From Fuerstiella sp. (GTDB taxonomy: Bacteria > Planctomycetota > Planctomycetia > Planctomycetales > Planctomycetaceae): a stretch of DNA of 62,726 bases. Where the stretch lies: contig JALHMY010000051.1 of NCBI GenBank assembly GCA_022843805.1, forward strand, positions 1 to 62,726, in the 5' to 3' direction. Of the stretch, positions 28,290 through 38,000 are shown piece by piece; position 1 is the first letter of the stretch; every line of letters begins with the position of its first letter. The position numbers and the translations under genes are program-made. The notes under the pieces were generated by a model. The model searched no databases. It worked only from the letters and a program-made list of their open reading frames with translations, and was not told where the DNA came from.

Positions 28290-28900
28290 CGGATGGCCTC
28301 CCGGCCTTCGCCAACCTTCGGGTACATCACGTCCAGAAGATTGTGGACGTTAATCAGAATTTCCAGGGCGTCGTCAGCGGTCAAGAGTTGCCGGTAATAC
28401 CGTTGCCAGACCCGGAGTGTGTCCTCGATCTCGTTGCCCGTGATCCATTTCGGTGCGCCGGGTGGGACAACCGAAAACCACTCCTTCACCGATTCACGTT
28501 GATGGCGAACTTCTTGGCCCTTTACCCGGATGGACGGAAGGCCCTGCCGAAGAAGTTGCTCATATTGCTCGGCGGTGAGTCCTCGCCAAGCCATCAGGTC
28601 TTGGGCCGACATCGGCTCGTCGCTGCCCTTGAATCCCCAGGGATAGACGAACTCAACGGTGTCGCCAGGAAGAACCCGGTAATGGCGTCCGACACGTTGG
28701 CCGTTGATGAACGGCACGCACCAACGGGGAGCATTCAGAACGTCACGAGTCCAGATGTGGATGGTCGCAACCGATTGTCCCACCGAGTTGGACAGGATTA
28801 TGTCGTTGGCCCCATAGATGGCCTTCACCGGGCAGGCAGTCGCCATGCCGGAAAAACCGATGGGGTTCGGACGATCAGAACGATTTGTTACGGCAACCAT
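28286..28900 (-). CDS. Beta-grasp plus helix-turn-helix protein, candidate recombination directionality factor
   Basis: The protein has 204 residues with GGGAG 10 bases upstream. Residues about 28-92 resemble a ThiS/MoaD-like beta-grasp module (PFINGQRVGRHYRVLPGDTVEFVYPWGFKG). Residues about 97-140 look like a short winged helix-turn-helix of the excisionase type (MAWRGLTAEQYEQLLRQGLPSI...SVKEWF). A helical C terminus follows. The ATGA overlap with the recombinase gene suggests translational coupling. The combination of DNA-binding fold and position suggests control of excision, but no activity is shown. Fold assignments are by eye. Confidence 0.6.
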   Translation of the reverse strand: MVAVTNRSDRPNPIGFSGMATACPVKAIYGANDIILSNSVGQSVATIHIWTRDVLNAPRWCVPFINGQRVGRHYRVLPGDTVEFVYPWGFKGSDEPMSAQDLMAWRGLTAEQYEQLLRQGLPSIRVKGQEVRHQRESVKEWFSVVPPGAPKWITGNEIEDTLRVWQRYYRQLLTADDALEILINVHNLLDVMYPKVGEGREAIR

Positions 28901-29066
28901 GAACAGACAATCTCCCTGTCACGCAAAAAAAAGCGTGGAATGAGATCACCTGTTCGGTTTCTGGCCGTAGTCCGAAGCAAGGCAAGCTGGGGGCAAGCAG
29001 AGCGGCCACAAAAAGTAGACCCCAGCACGATCTCAAAATTTTACCACGACGGAATTGGGTTGTAAA

Positions 29067-29522
29067 TCACTTTTGGGGTGGCTGGCGTTTTCTCTTGCCA
29101 CCGAGTTTTGAGGCACGAATGCCACGCTTGATCCGCTGGCTCTGGTCTTCCTGGACCGTCTTGGGCATCTGTTTGATGAGCGTGTGGGCGACGAGATCAG
29201 CAAAGCCGATCTCGGTTCCATCTGTCGTCACGATCTGCACCCCGGCTTTCTGAATCGCCCCAATGATCTCTGGCGAAATAGAACCCAGCAGGCGGGAGGC
29301 ATCGGTGCAGAGAAGCACGTCGAATTGCCCCGTGGCGGCGTCTTCAAGCAGCGTCTTGAGGCCAGTGCGATCCTGACCATGCTTGTGACGTTCTCCAACG
29401 TCATGGCCCTCGCCGACGATCTTGTACTCCTTGCCGAACTTGGCAATGAGTTTCTCACGCTGGCCGTCATGGTCCAGTCCGGTTTTGCTGCTTAATTTGG
29501 TGTAAATCACTGCTTTCTTCAT
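29067..29522 (-). CDS. Stand-alone serine-recombinase catalytic domain, possibly inactive
   Basis: The protein has 151 residues and contains only a resolvase-type N-terminal domain. The strand-loop AVIYTKLSSKTGLDHDGQRE keeps the nucleophile serine (Ser11) but has Lys9 where recombinases have the catalytic arginine. The second active-site segment reads TDASRLLGS instead of the usual D-R-L-x-R, so one arginine is lost. No zinc ribbon or DNA-binding tail follows, only a basic end (KLGGKRKRQ). AAGGAAC precedes the start, so it is probably expressed. It may be a regulator of the large recombinase or a decaying resolvase. Confidence 0.65.
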   Translation of the reverse strand: MKKAVIYTKLSSKTGLDHDGQREKLIAKFGKEYKIVGEGHDVGERHKHGQDRTGLKTLLEDAATGQFDVLLCTDASRLLGSISPEIIGAIQKAGVQIVTTDGTEIGFADLVAHTLIKQMPKTVQEDQSQRIKRGIRASKLGGKRKRQPPQK

Positions 29523-29740
29523 GGTCTTGTTCCTTGTAACGGTTATTGATTGTGAGCCTGCGTGTTCCTAGAGAGTGAAATAGGCATTAGGTTCATTGCG
29601 GTGATCTATCTCTCATCCCTTTTTCACACGGTATTGCTGCTGTACGGCGGCATGGCAATCACCGCCCATTGCGTGGGCAGCAGACCAACTTTCGTGTCGT
29701 GGAAGAGTGTGATTAAGCGTTTTTGTAAAACGGCTTTTGT

Positions 29741-30274
29741 CTATGAACGCCTCATCCTCTTTTTCATCTGCTCAACGATGTAGAACACCGCTGGGCAAAT
29801 TACAGCATTGCTGGTGTGGTATATGGTGCTGCGGAGGAAGTCCTTTTCCGTGTACGGGTATCCCTTGCACGCCCTTGGTCGCACATCGTAAATCTTGCAC
29901 TTGTTGTCTTCGCCCAAGAAAGGGCATGGAACCGTCCTAATCCGATAGCGGTTTTCCTTCTCGTCTTTATCGAGGTAAGCGGCGACGAATTCTTCTGGGG
30001 CCATACCCAGGTGTTCGGTGATCCTAGCAATGTCCTCATCGTTGACGATAACTGGCATTGTCTTGCAGCAGTTTGCGCATCTCGTGCAGTCCACGATGCT
30101 GAACGCTTCTTGGTGTAACTCCAGGGCTATTCGGTCCACATTCTCGAAGGACGTGCAATTGCGCTTCAGGTTCCGCAAGAATTGGTAGTTCTTCTCTTCG
30201 TGCTTCTCTGCGTTCGCCGTCCAGTCGGCAATCAGGTCATCGTGGGTTTTGTTGGCGTTCAGTCGTTCGGTCAT
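29741..30274 (-). CDS. YkgJ-family cysteine-cluster protein 1
   Basis: The protein has 177 residues. It shows the YkgJ/Fli-B-type pattern C-x-x-C-A-N-C-C (residues about 60-67), then VNDEDIARITEHLGM, CPFLGEDNKCKIYDVRPRACKGYPY and a C-terminal cysteine (VICPAVFYIVEQ). The family is thought to bind zinc or an iron-sulfur cluster; its activity is unknown. AGGAG lies upstream, and the start overlaps the stop of the second YkgJ-like gene by four bases, so the two are coupled. Confidence 0.8.
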   Translation of the reverse strand: MTERLNANKTHDDLIADWTANAEKHEEKNYQFLRNLKRNCTSFENVDRIALELHQEAFSIVDCTRCANCCKTMPVIVNDEDIARITEHLGMAPEEFVAAYLDKDEKENRYRIRTVPCPFLGEDNKCKIYDVRPRACKGYPYTEKDFLRSTIYHTSNAVICPAVFYIVEQMKKRMRRS

Positions 30275-30906
30275 AGTTGGTTCTCCTGTTCAAGCAATTT
30301 CTCCTCGGACATCTGCCTCGCACGAATAGTTCGGATAAACTCGTTACCGACACGCTCGGTAATCAGCTTGCCAACGACTTTCCCATTTTCGTCTACCAAT
30401 AATTGAAGTGGCACGAGTGGCACATCCTGAGAACCGACTCCATTGCGTTTGAGGTAATCAATGATCTCCGGCTTGCTCTCCACCCTCATGCTCCCGTACT
30501 TGCACCGAACAAGAAGTTCCTTCTTTTCGAGGCGGGCCGAAAGGTATTGAACCTTGGTTCCATTGAAGGCATCAGGCCATACCTCATAGACCCAGAGGAA
30601 AGACTTGCCACCTACGACTCTAAACTCGAACATCACTCCGAGTTGGTCGGGGCGGCGTCTTTCGTCGCCGTCGATCCATCCACTTTTCCATGCACATTCC
30701 CAAGCGCTGCACTCACTTGGCTTTTCCGAGTAGATCGAACATCCTTGCTGGCAGATATGTTGGCAGGGGGTATAAGTCGGTTTGTTGACAGCCTCAACCG
30801 ACATGATCGTGCAACAGGCCGTGCAGCCACCGCAGGATTTGGTGGCTGGGGAGTCACTTGGAGGCCCCGGCGTAGATGCGGGAATAAGAGGAAGAGGTTG
30901 GTTCAT
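30271..30906 (-). CDS. YkgJ-family cysteine-cluster protein 2
   Basis: The protein has 211 residues. The N terminus is proline rich; the cysteine cluster is SCGGCTACCTIM followed by CQHICQQGCSIYSEKPSECSAWECAW, close to the YkgJ pattern. The C-terminal part (VDENGKVVGKLITERVGNEF) is specific to this paralogue. It is the promoter-proximal member of a two-gene operon with an ATGA-type overlap. Two different YkgJ proteins in tandem on a mobile element is uncommon and suggests a paired metal-dependent function. Confidence 0.75.
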   Translation of the reverse strand: MNQPLPLIPASTPGPPSDSPATKSCGGCTACCTIMSVEAVNKPTYTPCQHICQQGCSIYSEKPSECSAWECAWKSGWIDGDERRRPDQLGVMFEFRVVGGKSFLWVYEVWPDAFNGTKVQYLSARLEKKELLVRCKYGSMRVESKPEIIDYLKRNGVGSQDVPLVPLQLLVDENGKVVGKLITERVGNEFIRTIRARQMSEEKLLEQENQL

Positions 30907-31093
30907 CGGCGCAAAGTCTCCACGTTAAAGGAAACCTTGCTCCGACGTTGCCCAAGTACGGAAGCAAAGAATGTGTCAAATCGAGCAACGCCGTTTTCAA
31001 CTATCGGTCTTCTTAACGGCCAGAGGCTCAATGATCGTCTATTGAAAGATTACGCCGGTTCTTCCGAAGTGTAAACCATGCTTTCGAGAAGTC

Positions 31094-32281
31094 TCAATGT
31101 CTCACGGTTAAGCTCGCCCTCTGTTCGCTCTCGATGTCAACGCCCAGCGGCGAATCGAAAGGTCGTCGTTCTTCAGGTGGTCTATCTCGTCCCAAGATGA
31201 TGCGGTCTGGCCTTCGGACTGAGAACATGAAGTCCTCGATCTCGTTTTTGTATCTGTGCCACGTCGCACGACTCGCCGCCGCTTTCGGATCACGGGCCTT
31301 TACCGCAGCAATCCAGGCGTCAATACGCTGCTCCTCACTTCCAAAAGTCTGAATATCCTTCGCCAGATATTCGGCGACCAATATATGAGCATGGTCGGCA
31401 ATATGCTGGTCGATCACCGACTTCCACGGCAATCCTGGGATATTCGACATCTTGGTGTCATGTGCTTTTCTCACCAGCCGAATATCGGGTTCACGGAGCA
31501 ACGGCATCTTTTCCCAAAGGTAGTCGTATATTTCTTGGTCCCAGAACCACTCGCCGATGTAGACGTAGGCTTCTGCCCAGGTCGGCTCGAATACGATGAC
31601 TGTTCCCCTGGATTCGATGGCCTGATTGATATGGTCGGTTGAGTCCCACACGTTGCGGATAACGCACACCGGGGAGGTTGTCCAGAATTCCTGCGGGACT
31701 CCCTCGGCGATCAAATCCTTCGACAATGTGCGGTGCGCCTGGAGCTTATACTTATCTGTTTCGGATAAATGCTTGGTCCGCTCACGAAGTTGAGCATCGG
31801 CAAAGAAGGTGTCTGCATCGTCAATGCAGATCGGCGCATCACGGTGCCTGTATGCGGCAATGTGAAAGCTGATCGGCGAGACATACCCTTTGAGATACAA
31901 GCCGGGACCGAGATTGGGCGGGGCCAGTTGCGGCACAGCGGCGGGGGCCAATCGAGCAAGGATATTTTCCAGGGATTGCGACAATGCCAGGACAAATTGG
32001 TCGTCTTGCGTGGGAGCTTGGGCTTTCATGGCCCGCTTTACGATCTGCCCTTTTCCTTTGCCGGGTCCACCGAGCAGTATCAGGAGCTTGATATTCCCGG
32101 CTGCGAAAGCCTCGGCGATATTTTTGAGGGTGGTGTATTCCCGCACGATATGTGCCGTCTCTGGGTATCCGTGCTTGCTACCACGTTGTCGCTGGATGCC
32201 CATGAATAAGTTCCTTAACCGTGAGATTTTGAAACGCAGTGACAGCGGGGAGTAAACGCCGGAAGTGACGATTGATTCCAT
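31094..32281 (-). CDS. AAA-like P-loop ATPase
   Basis: The protein has 395 residues, with TGAGGA upstream supporting the start at 32281. A Walker A motif, LLGGPGKGKGQIV, lies near residues 67-79 and a Walker B, APICIDDAD, near 151-159. VCVIRNVWDS could be sensor 1. The C-terminal region has no recognised domain except a helical segment ending near ATWHRYKNEIEDFMF. It resembles phage and plasmid AAA ATPases that remodel DNA-protein complexes. The gene is rich in GATATT and AATATT words like the primase gene. Confidence 0.65.
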   Translation of the reverse strand: MESIVTSGVYSPLSLRFKISRLRNLFMGIQRQRGSKHGYPETAHIVREYTTLKNIAEAFAAGNIKLLILLGGPGKGKGQIVKRAMKAQAPTQDDQFVLALSQSLENILARLAPAAVPQLAPPNLGPGLYLKGYVSPISFHIAAYRHRDAPICIDDADTFFADAQLRERTKHLSETDKYKLQAHRTLSKDLIAEGVPQEFWTTSPVCVIRNVWDSTDHINQAIESRGTVIVFEPTWAEAYVYIGEWFWDQEIYDYLWEKMPLLREPDIRLVRKAHDTKMSNIPGLPWKSVIDQHIADHAHILVAEYLAKDIQTFGSEEQRIDAWIAAVKARDPKAAASRATWHRYKNEIEDFMFSVRRPDRIILGRDRPPEERRPFDSPLGVDIESEQRASLTVRH

Positions 32282-32424
32282 TCGAGTGTTCCTCAGAGTT
32301 GCCTAGAGAGTGAAAGCTCCTTTAAGTTCATTGCCATCTTTGGAATTCTGGGAAACAACGGATAAACGGCTTTCAGGCCACAATCTTCGACCGGGCATCG
32401 GGTCGGAGTAGCGTGGACTGTCAA

Positions 32425-32670
32425 TCACCTGCCCATTATCCCCGCCCGATATACCGGCACGCCACGTTCCCAGGCCACGGTCAGCAATCCGACCCCCACC
32501 AAACCTGCAAGAAGCTGATCCAACGTATCACGGTCAAGTTCAATGGCGTTGCCAATCTGACGCCGAGTCATTCCTGACCAGCCTGCTGCGGCGACCCACG
32601 GCAATATCCTCTCGGCTTCTGGGGCGAGATGCCGCCGCTGCTTTTCCCAAGTCTTGAATGAAGAGATCAT
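32425..32670 (-). CDS. Small winged-helix-like protein
   Basis: From the ATG at 32670 the protein has 81 residues; a GTG at 32715 could add 15. The body reads as a winged helix: ERILPWVAAAGWSGMTRRQIGNAIELDRDTLDQLLAGLVGVGLLTVAWERGVPVYR, with helices 2-3 and a two-strand wing. It could regulate the adjacent ATPase gene or the rightward small-gene cluster. No ribosome binding site is obvious, so the start is uncertain. Confidence 0.5.
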   Translation of the reverse strand: MISSFKTWEKQRRHLAPEAERILPWVAAAGWSGMTRRQIGNAIELDRDTLDQLLAGLVGVGLLTVAWERGVPVYRAGIMGR

Positions 32671-33034
32671 GGGAGTATTTACGACGACCAAGTACAAGAG
32701 TGTGGTGTGCAGCACAACAAATAGATTCCCTCAGATTTTCTTCAAGTCCGTCTATTTCGACGATTCAAGACGCATATAATGTTAGCAACTGCAACAACAC
32801 GAACTCGCACTTCCGCATCCAAACGTCTCAACACTACTCGGCTCCCCGCTGACCTTCAGCCTGCGTGAGCCAGAGTCCACCGATCCTCTTCTGATCGTGG
32901 GAACTCCCAAGACCTGCTTGTGATCTTTACGAGCGCCACCATCGGTTTGTATGCCGAGGTCGGCACGGGCTGCTTTGGGTGTCGTTTATCTAAGAGATTA
33001 AGGTGCATTATGGTAAGGAAAGACACCTGGGGAT
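32671..33034. other. Divergent spacer without a recognised gene
   Basis: Separates the leftward winged-helix gene from the rightward small-gene cluster, so it should contain promoters for both. A leftward open frame at 32856-33077 has no family resemblance or good start. No strong hairpin is visible. Confidence 0.45.
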
Positions 33035-33511
33035 GTGTTAATCGTGCGCACAGCCTTTGGTTACGGTCTGATAGCAACTAAGAGACGTGGGAGATGGACG
33101 ATTGCGAACTCAGAGGGCAAACCATTTGACGGTGCAACGAAAGTCACCCAGGAAGCCGCTCTGGATTGGTTAGACCGAAACGCTGACTCACTCCGGCGTG
33201 ATCTTGAAGACAAAGAGGAAAGCTCACAACCACAGCCAATCAAGAAAAGCTATCAAGCTGAACTCAAAGCAACTGTGAGCGTTGTGATTTGGCTCGACGC
33301 CGATTCTGAGGAGCAGGCAAGGGATATTGCGGCTCAATGGCGACCAGTCGATTCCGGCATCCATGAGGTTGCCGCATATTACGCTGATTGTTCGTCAGGC
33401 GAAAATGATCGCTACGTCATTCCAAGCGAGCCTACTGATCTGAATTGGGAGATTGTGGCTACAGAAGTTGACGATCTGACCGTCGAGGCGGCTACCGACG
33501 ACACAGATTAA
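33035..33511 (+). CDS. Conserved-looking hypothetical protein
   Basis: The protein has 158 residues with a GTG start. The N-terminal ~50 residues (TAFGYGLIATKRRGRWTIAN...AALDWLDRNADSLRR) form a compact unit also seen in spirit in other element proteins ending in a DWL segment, such as the 89-residue protein at 43945. A charged linker precedes a second unit (ELKATVSVVIWLDADSEEQARDIAAQW). I do not recognise either unit. It heads a rightward cluster of small genes. Confidence 0.5.
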   Translation: MLIVRTAFGYGLIATKRRGRWTIANSEGKPFDGATKVTQEAALDWLDRNADSLRRDLEDKEESSQPQPIKKSYQAELKATVSVVIWLDADSEEQARDIAAQWRPVDSGIHEVAAYYADCSSGENDRYVIPSEPTDLNWEIVATEVDDLTVEAATDDTD

Positions 33512-33629
33512 CTGAAAAGCATCGGGCGGGGTCACGATAGTCAATGTGGCTCGTAGACGCCGTGGCTCCGCTCGTCATTTTCCTGCCGCAAATATTCAAA
33601 GGGGCGGCATACATATTCGAGGAGGATAT

Positions 33630-33848
33630 ATGAACGAAGGATATTTACTCAACGATGCTGCCAAGCGTGCTGGCGTTCGTGGTTATCAAGTCGCCTACGC
33701 AATATCGCAAGGATATTTGCCTGAGCCGCAGCAGTGGTTTAACCGGCAACGAGTGTTTACTGACGAGGATATTACCCGGATCAAAGAATACTTCGCCACC
33801 CGACCGAAACGTGGGAAACCGAGTCTCGCCGAGAAGGAGGTTCGATGA
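33630..33848 (+). CDS. Small MerR-like helix-turn-helix protein
   Basis: The ATG at 33630 has GAGGAG 5 bases upstream, giving 72 residues; a longer frame from 33546 lacks a site. The sequence NEGYLLNDAAKRAGVRGYQVAYAISQGYLPEPQQW...RVFTDEDITRIKEYF fits a MerR/excisionase-type winged helix. It overlaps the next gene by four bases. It could be an excisionase or a regulator of the small-gene cluster. Confidence 0.6.
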   Translation: MNEGYLLNDAAKRAGVRGYQVAYAISQGYLPEPQQWFNRQRVFTDEDITRIKEYFATRPKRGKPSLAEKEVR

Positions 33849-34054
33849 ACAATATCATCTCTTTCCCGAAAAGCTACTGGCTTAGGCCATCTGGGAACGT
33901 CGGCCAGGAGATCATCTCTCCCCGTGGCAAAATCATTGCGTGGACGACTGACCCTGTATTCGGCTCGTTTATATGCCGAGTGTGCAATGACATTTTGACC
34001 GACGACGATCCGCTGAGGCCGATATTCGGTGAGGAGGCTGACCATGACAAATGA
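33845..34054 (+). CDS. Small hypothetical protein with a CxxC pair
   Basis: The protein has 69 residues and is translationally coupled to the helix-turn-helix gene by an ATGA overlap. It contains FICRVCNDIL, a single C-x-x-C, and an acidic C terminus. The family is not recognised. Its tail overlaps the start of the following gene by 11 bases. Confidence 0.45.
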   Translation: MNNIISFPKSYWLRPSGNVGQEIISPRGKIIAWTTDPVFGSFICRVCNDILTDDDPLRPIFGEEADHDK

Positions 34055-34325
34055 CCTGGGACCACGGCTGGTTGCAACCGGAACCGATTCCTTCGCAATC
34101 GTTGATCCTGATGGCAATGTGTCGGGGCAAATACAGACGACGCCGAGAGATGCAAACGACCCGTATCGTATTCGATATTTTCGCAGTACTCAGGAGATAT
34201 ACGACGCAACGGGCAAGACCGTCGCTCGCACGACTGACCGGGCAATGGCAGAGCATATACGCAGCTTGCTTATCGTCTGGGTCAGGATGAAGGAGAAGCA
34301 GGCCGGGACTTCACCGGCGAACTGA
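34044..34325 (+). CDS. Small hypothetical protein
   Basis: The ATG at 34044 lies 6 bases after GAGGAGG, giving 93 residues. The middle is beta-rich (FAIVDPDGNVSGQI, YFRSTQEIYDATGKTVA) and a C-terminal helix follows (RAMAEHIRSLLIVWVRMKEKQ). Not recognised. It is part of the tightly packed small-gene cluster. Confidence 0.45.
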   Translation: MTNDLGPRLVATGTDSFAIVDPDGNVSGQIQTTPRDANDPYRIRYFRSTQEIYDATGKTVARTTDRAMAEHIRSLLIVWVRMKEKQAGTSPAN

Positions 34326-34395
34326 GGTTGAAGCGATACGCTTGTGTTGAGCATATCGTCCAGCCTCGGTGAAGAACGGGAAAGAAAGGTGAGTT

Positions 34396-34689
34396 ATGAG
34401 ATACAGCTATTCTGATGAGCAGTTCTGGGAGGACGAGGAGTGCTACCCGCTGGCATATGAAATCGTCAAGCACGCCATGACCGTGGTGGGTGAATATGAC
34501 CTGAAAGCATTGCGAACGTCTTTGGACTTTGCTTCTACATTCGTAAGTGAGGAATTGGAAGAACATCCCGACAAAACGAACAAACTTGGCTTGGACAAGT
34601 GGCTCCTGAACGAAAAAAACGAGCAAGAGGAACGGGGAGATTTGGAACGGGAGCAAGCCGAAGACGAAACGAAAGGATTAACAACATGA
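34396..34689 (+). CDS. Small acidic hypothetical protein
   Basis: The protein has 97 residues, preceded by GAAAGGTGAG. It is strongly acidic and helical (EQFWEDEECYP, FVSEELEEHPDKTNKLGLDKWLL) with a charged C-terminal helix. Not recognised. Acidic small proteins of mobile elements sometimes mimic DNA, but nothing in this sequence proves that. It overlaps the next gene by four bases. Confidence 0.45.
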   Translation: MRYSYSDEQFWEDEECYPLAYEIVKHAMTVVGEYDLKALRTSLDFASTFVSEELEEHPDKTNKLGLDKWLLNEKNEQEERGDLEREQAEDETKGLTT

Positions 34690-34934
34690 TCGACCGAACT
34701 GACCTGCAATTGATGCTCCTGGAGCAAATCTGCGAGATGGGAACTGACGAATTGATCGAGTTGTTCCAGCAGATCACGGGGAATGAATTGGAAATCTGGG
34801 TCTACGAGAAACCAGAGGAAATGATCGGTTCAATCGAAACACTTGATCTCTCCGATGCTCCTCGATTGAAGAACATGCTGGGCTTCTTTCTTTACGCTCT
34901 TGGTGAGCGTGTGGAAATGCCCGTTGCCGATTGA
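34686..34934 (+). CDS. Small acidic hypothetical protein, coupled
   Basis: From the ATG at 34686, which overlaps the preceding stop, the protein has 82 residues. It is acidic and mostly helical (LQLMLLEQICEMGTDELIELFQQITG), ending in FFLYALGERVEMPVAD. Not recognised. It is followed by a perfect 12-bp hairpin. Confidence 0.45.
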   Translation: MIDRTDLQLMLLEQICEMGTDELIELFQQITGNELEIWVYEKPEEMIGSIETLDLSDAPRLKNMLGFFLYALGERVEMPVAD

Positions 34935-34950
34935 CCTCAATAACGAAAAT

Positions 34951-34980
34951 AGGCCCGTGTCGATTGTGCGACACGGGCCT
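34951..34980. terminator. Hairpin ending the small-gene cluster
   Basis: Perfect stem aggcccgtgtcg / cgacacgggcct with a 6-base loop. No T tract follows, so termination may be weak. It separates the small-gene cluster from the primase-helicase gene. Confidence 0.6.
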
Positions 34981-35015
34981 CAAACATCCATCGTATTTCT
35001 TAGACACGACGATAA

Positions 35016-38000
35016 ATGCCTCAATGTATTATATGCCCGTCATCGACAGATATTGGCGGCTACGACAGCTTTTTGTTTCAGGAAACCTATCCAGAGCCAT
35101 GCTCGCTGCTGCTGGAGGAATTTCAATACCCCGATCCACTGGACTCAATTCCAAAGCGACGGCCCCTTCCTCAACAAGTCCTAACGGATCAACCACGCCG
35201 CTGGGCCGAAGTTCTCTTTGAGCCGGGCGATGTGATAGAGTTCCGTATTCAACCGCCCAGAACTGTGAATCAGGAGATGCTCCCCCGCAAGTGCATGGTG
35301 TGGAAAACGACTTTCCAGCATGGCATTGAGCGGCGCTGGACCTTCGCTGACGAAGTTGATGTCCTGGTCAACAAGCTCGTCGAGTTGAACCACGGTTCGG
35401 CGACGTGGTGGGGCGTCTGGGACAATATTGCAAATAGATGGTCCAGGGTTGATGGCGAAGCAGGCATCCCGCTGAATATTTATGCCTCGGCCAATCCCAG
35501 GATTGCCACGGGCTGCACGACAAACGATGACGTGCTGTTGGCCCGGTCACTCTTCGTGGACATCGACAATATCAGCGTCGAGGAAGCCCTGGCGAGGGTC
35601 ACTGCTGCCGGGTTGCCGCAGCCGACCATGATCGTCATCTCCGGCCACGGCGTCCACCTTTATTGGCGATTGCTGGAGCCGATCACTGACTTGAGCGACT
35701 GGACCAATATTCAAAAGCGGCTGATTCAGGTCTGCAATTCCGATCAGGCGATCCACGATCCCGCCCGCATAATGCGAATCCCCGGCTTCATGAACGTGAA
35801 CGGCGAAACACTAACCCGCTGCTATATTCATGAAGCTGATGGTGATCGCCGATATTCGCTGGACGATATTCTGTCGCACCTGCCCCCAGAGCCGCCGAAG
35901 CCCGCAAAGCCGAATATTCCCAACAGGCAGTCATCGAATATCGACGCAGGCACTCTCAGTATCCAGGGCGAAGCCGCAGATATTCGACGCCGTGCGGAAG
36001 CATATTCTGATCGTTTCCAGCCGGTCGAGGAAAACCGCAATTCAACGGCATTCAAACGGGCTGCTGCTCTTGTTGAGAAATTCGACCTGGATGCGGAAGA
36101 AGTTCTTCCGCTGATTGAAAGGGTCAACGACAAGGCCGACAACCCACTGGATGCCGACGAGTTGGAGAAGGTGGTCGATAAGGCGGTGCGGCACGTCAAG
36201 AGAAAGGGAAAGCCACGGGGTACGGCGCTCACTGGCCCGACCCATTTCGAGAAGTATCGTGAGCCAACCGGCCCCATAGTGGAACTCGAAGATTGGCGGC
36301 AGCAGATGGCCGATGCACGGCTGGAGAGTCTAAGCCAGACCGGGATGGTTTTCTTCGACGGTTCCACCGCTGGAGCCGGAAAAAGTACCGCCGATCTGAC
36401 GGCTATGGAGAAGGCTGGCCGTAGCGCCATTTTCCAACCGACCCACGACGCCTGTGACGAACTTGCAAAGAAGCTCAATGAGAAGGGGCTGTCGGCAGCA
36501 GCGCACCCACCCCTGGATAGCTCGACCTGCGAAAAATTCGGCACGAAGTCCGACCCCGGCCCGGCTCAGTTGGCGCTCAAGGCCGGGCTGAATGTCGGCC
36601 AATGCGTTTGCACTTCCTGCGATAAAGCCAACACCTGCGAATATCAGCGGCGGCGGGAAAAGGCTCGCAATGCTGACCACACCATTGCCACTCATGCACG
36701 GGCCTGCCTCAGTGACTTTCAGCCAGCGAAAGAGAAGCCGGTCGTCTTTATTCACGAAGACATGGTGGACTTGTTCAGGCCGATGGTGAAGCTGGTCCGA
36801 TATTCGGCGAAGTCGGATATTTCCCAAGGTCGTCACCTGCAAGACATTCTTCGCATCGCCCAGGCCGCTGAGGATATTGCTGCAACCTGGAACGATGATG
36901 CGGCGGTTGCCTTTGCGAGACGATTGAAGGACGCCACGAACGACCTCATCGCCGTATTGGACAGTCCTGAGCTTGTGAAGCCCCTGGAAGAAGCCGCCAT
37001 CGCCCGGAAAGCGACAAGTGAACTTCCTTCTGTGAAGGCCCTCTCACTCAGGCCGAATATCCCCCGGCATGTTCAGGTTGATTATTTGCTGCGTCGGGCG
37101 ATGGACACTCTCAATATTCACTCAAACGGCCCGGCGTTGAAATTGGCTCTGGCATATTCACTCGGCGAACTGACGCAACTGTGCGCCGTGGTGGATGAGA
37201 TCATGGTCAAGGGCGGCAAATCGTCCTTCAGCAAGGCGCTCATCGGGGTCTGGAAAGTTGAATTGCCGACCGATACGGTCGTCTGGCTCGAAAACGCCAG
37301 TACCACAGCGAAAACTGTGAAAGAGTTGGTCGGCCACGAAGTCATTGATAAGACCCCGCTGGGACGGCTGGAATATCAAGTGCCGCCCCTTCAATATCCT
37401 GATGCCGATATTACCCAGGGAAGCAGCGGTAATAAGGTCCGCAGTGTCGTGCGGGGATTGCTGGCCCAATATCCGCAGGCAAATAAGGTCGGCATTATTA
37501 CCCAGCAATGCCACGTCGCCGATATTGAGGCATTGGACCCGATGTGGAGTAGTCGAATTGTCCGAATTGAGTATTTCCGTTCTGGAAAAGATCGTGCCAG
37601 TAATAGCTGGCTGGGATGCGATCTGATTCTGGTGATTGGCACGCCCCGTGTCCCGCCCGTGGCCGTCAGGGACATGCTGATTCGATTGGGCCGAGTCGAT
37701 GCCGCCTGTCGTAATGAGAACTTCATCGGCCTTGCCTGGGAAGGAAAGGCCAAAGATGGACGTTTGTTGAGAATTGATGGCCTGGGTTATGCTGATCCAG
37801 TTTGGGCCGATGCCCATCGTCATCTGGTGAAAGAAACTTTGTGTCAGGCAATTGGCCGGGGACGTGGCGTGAACGAAAACGGTGTCCCGGTCCTAGTTGC
37901 GTCCAATGAATCATTGGGCCTGACTCTTGCCGATCAACCCCTTCATCTTGTGAACGATGCCGAAGACGACACCCTTCGACTTACGGTGAGCGCAACGGCA

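Noticed and set aside
32856..33077. 73-codon leftward frame in the spacer
   Set aside because: No ribosome binding site, no family resemblance, and it overlaps the start of the rightward gene.
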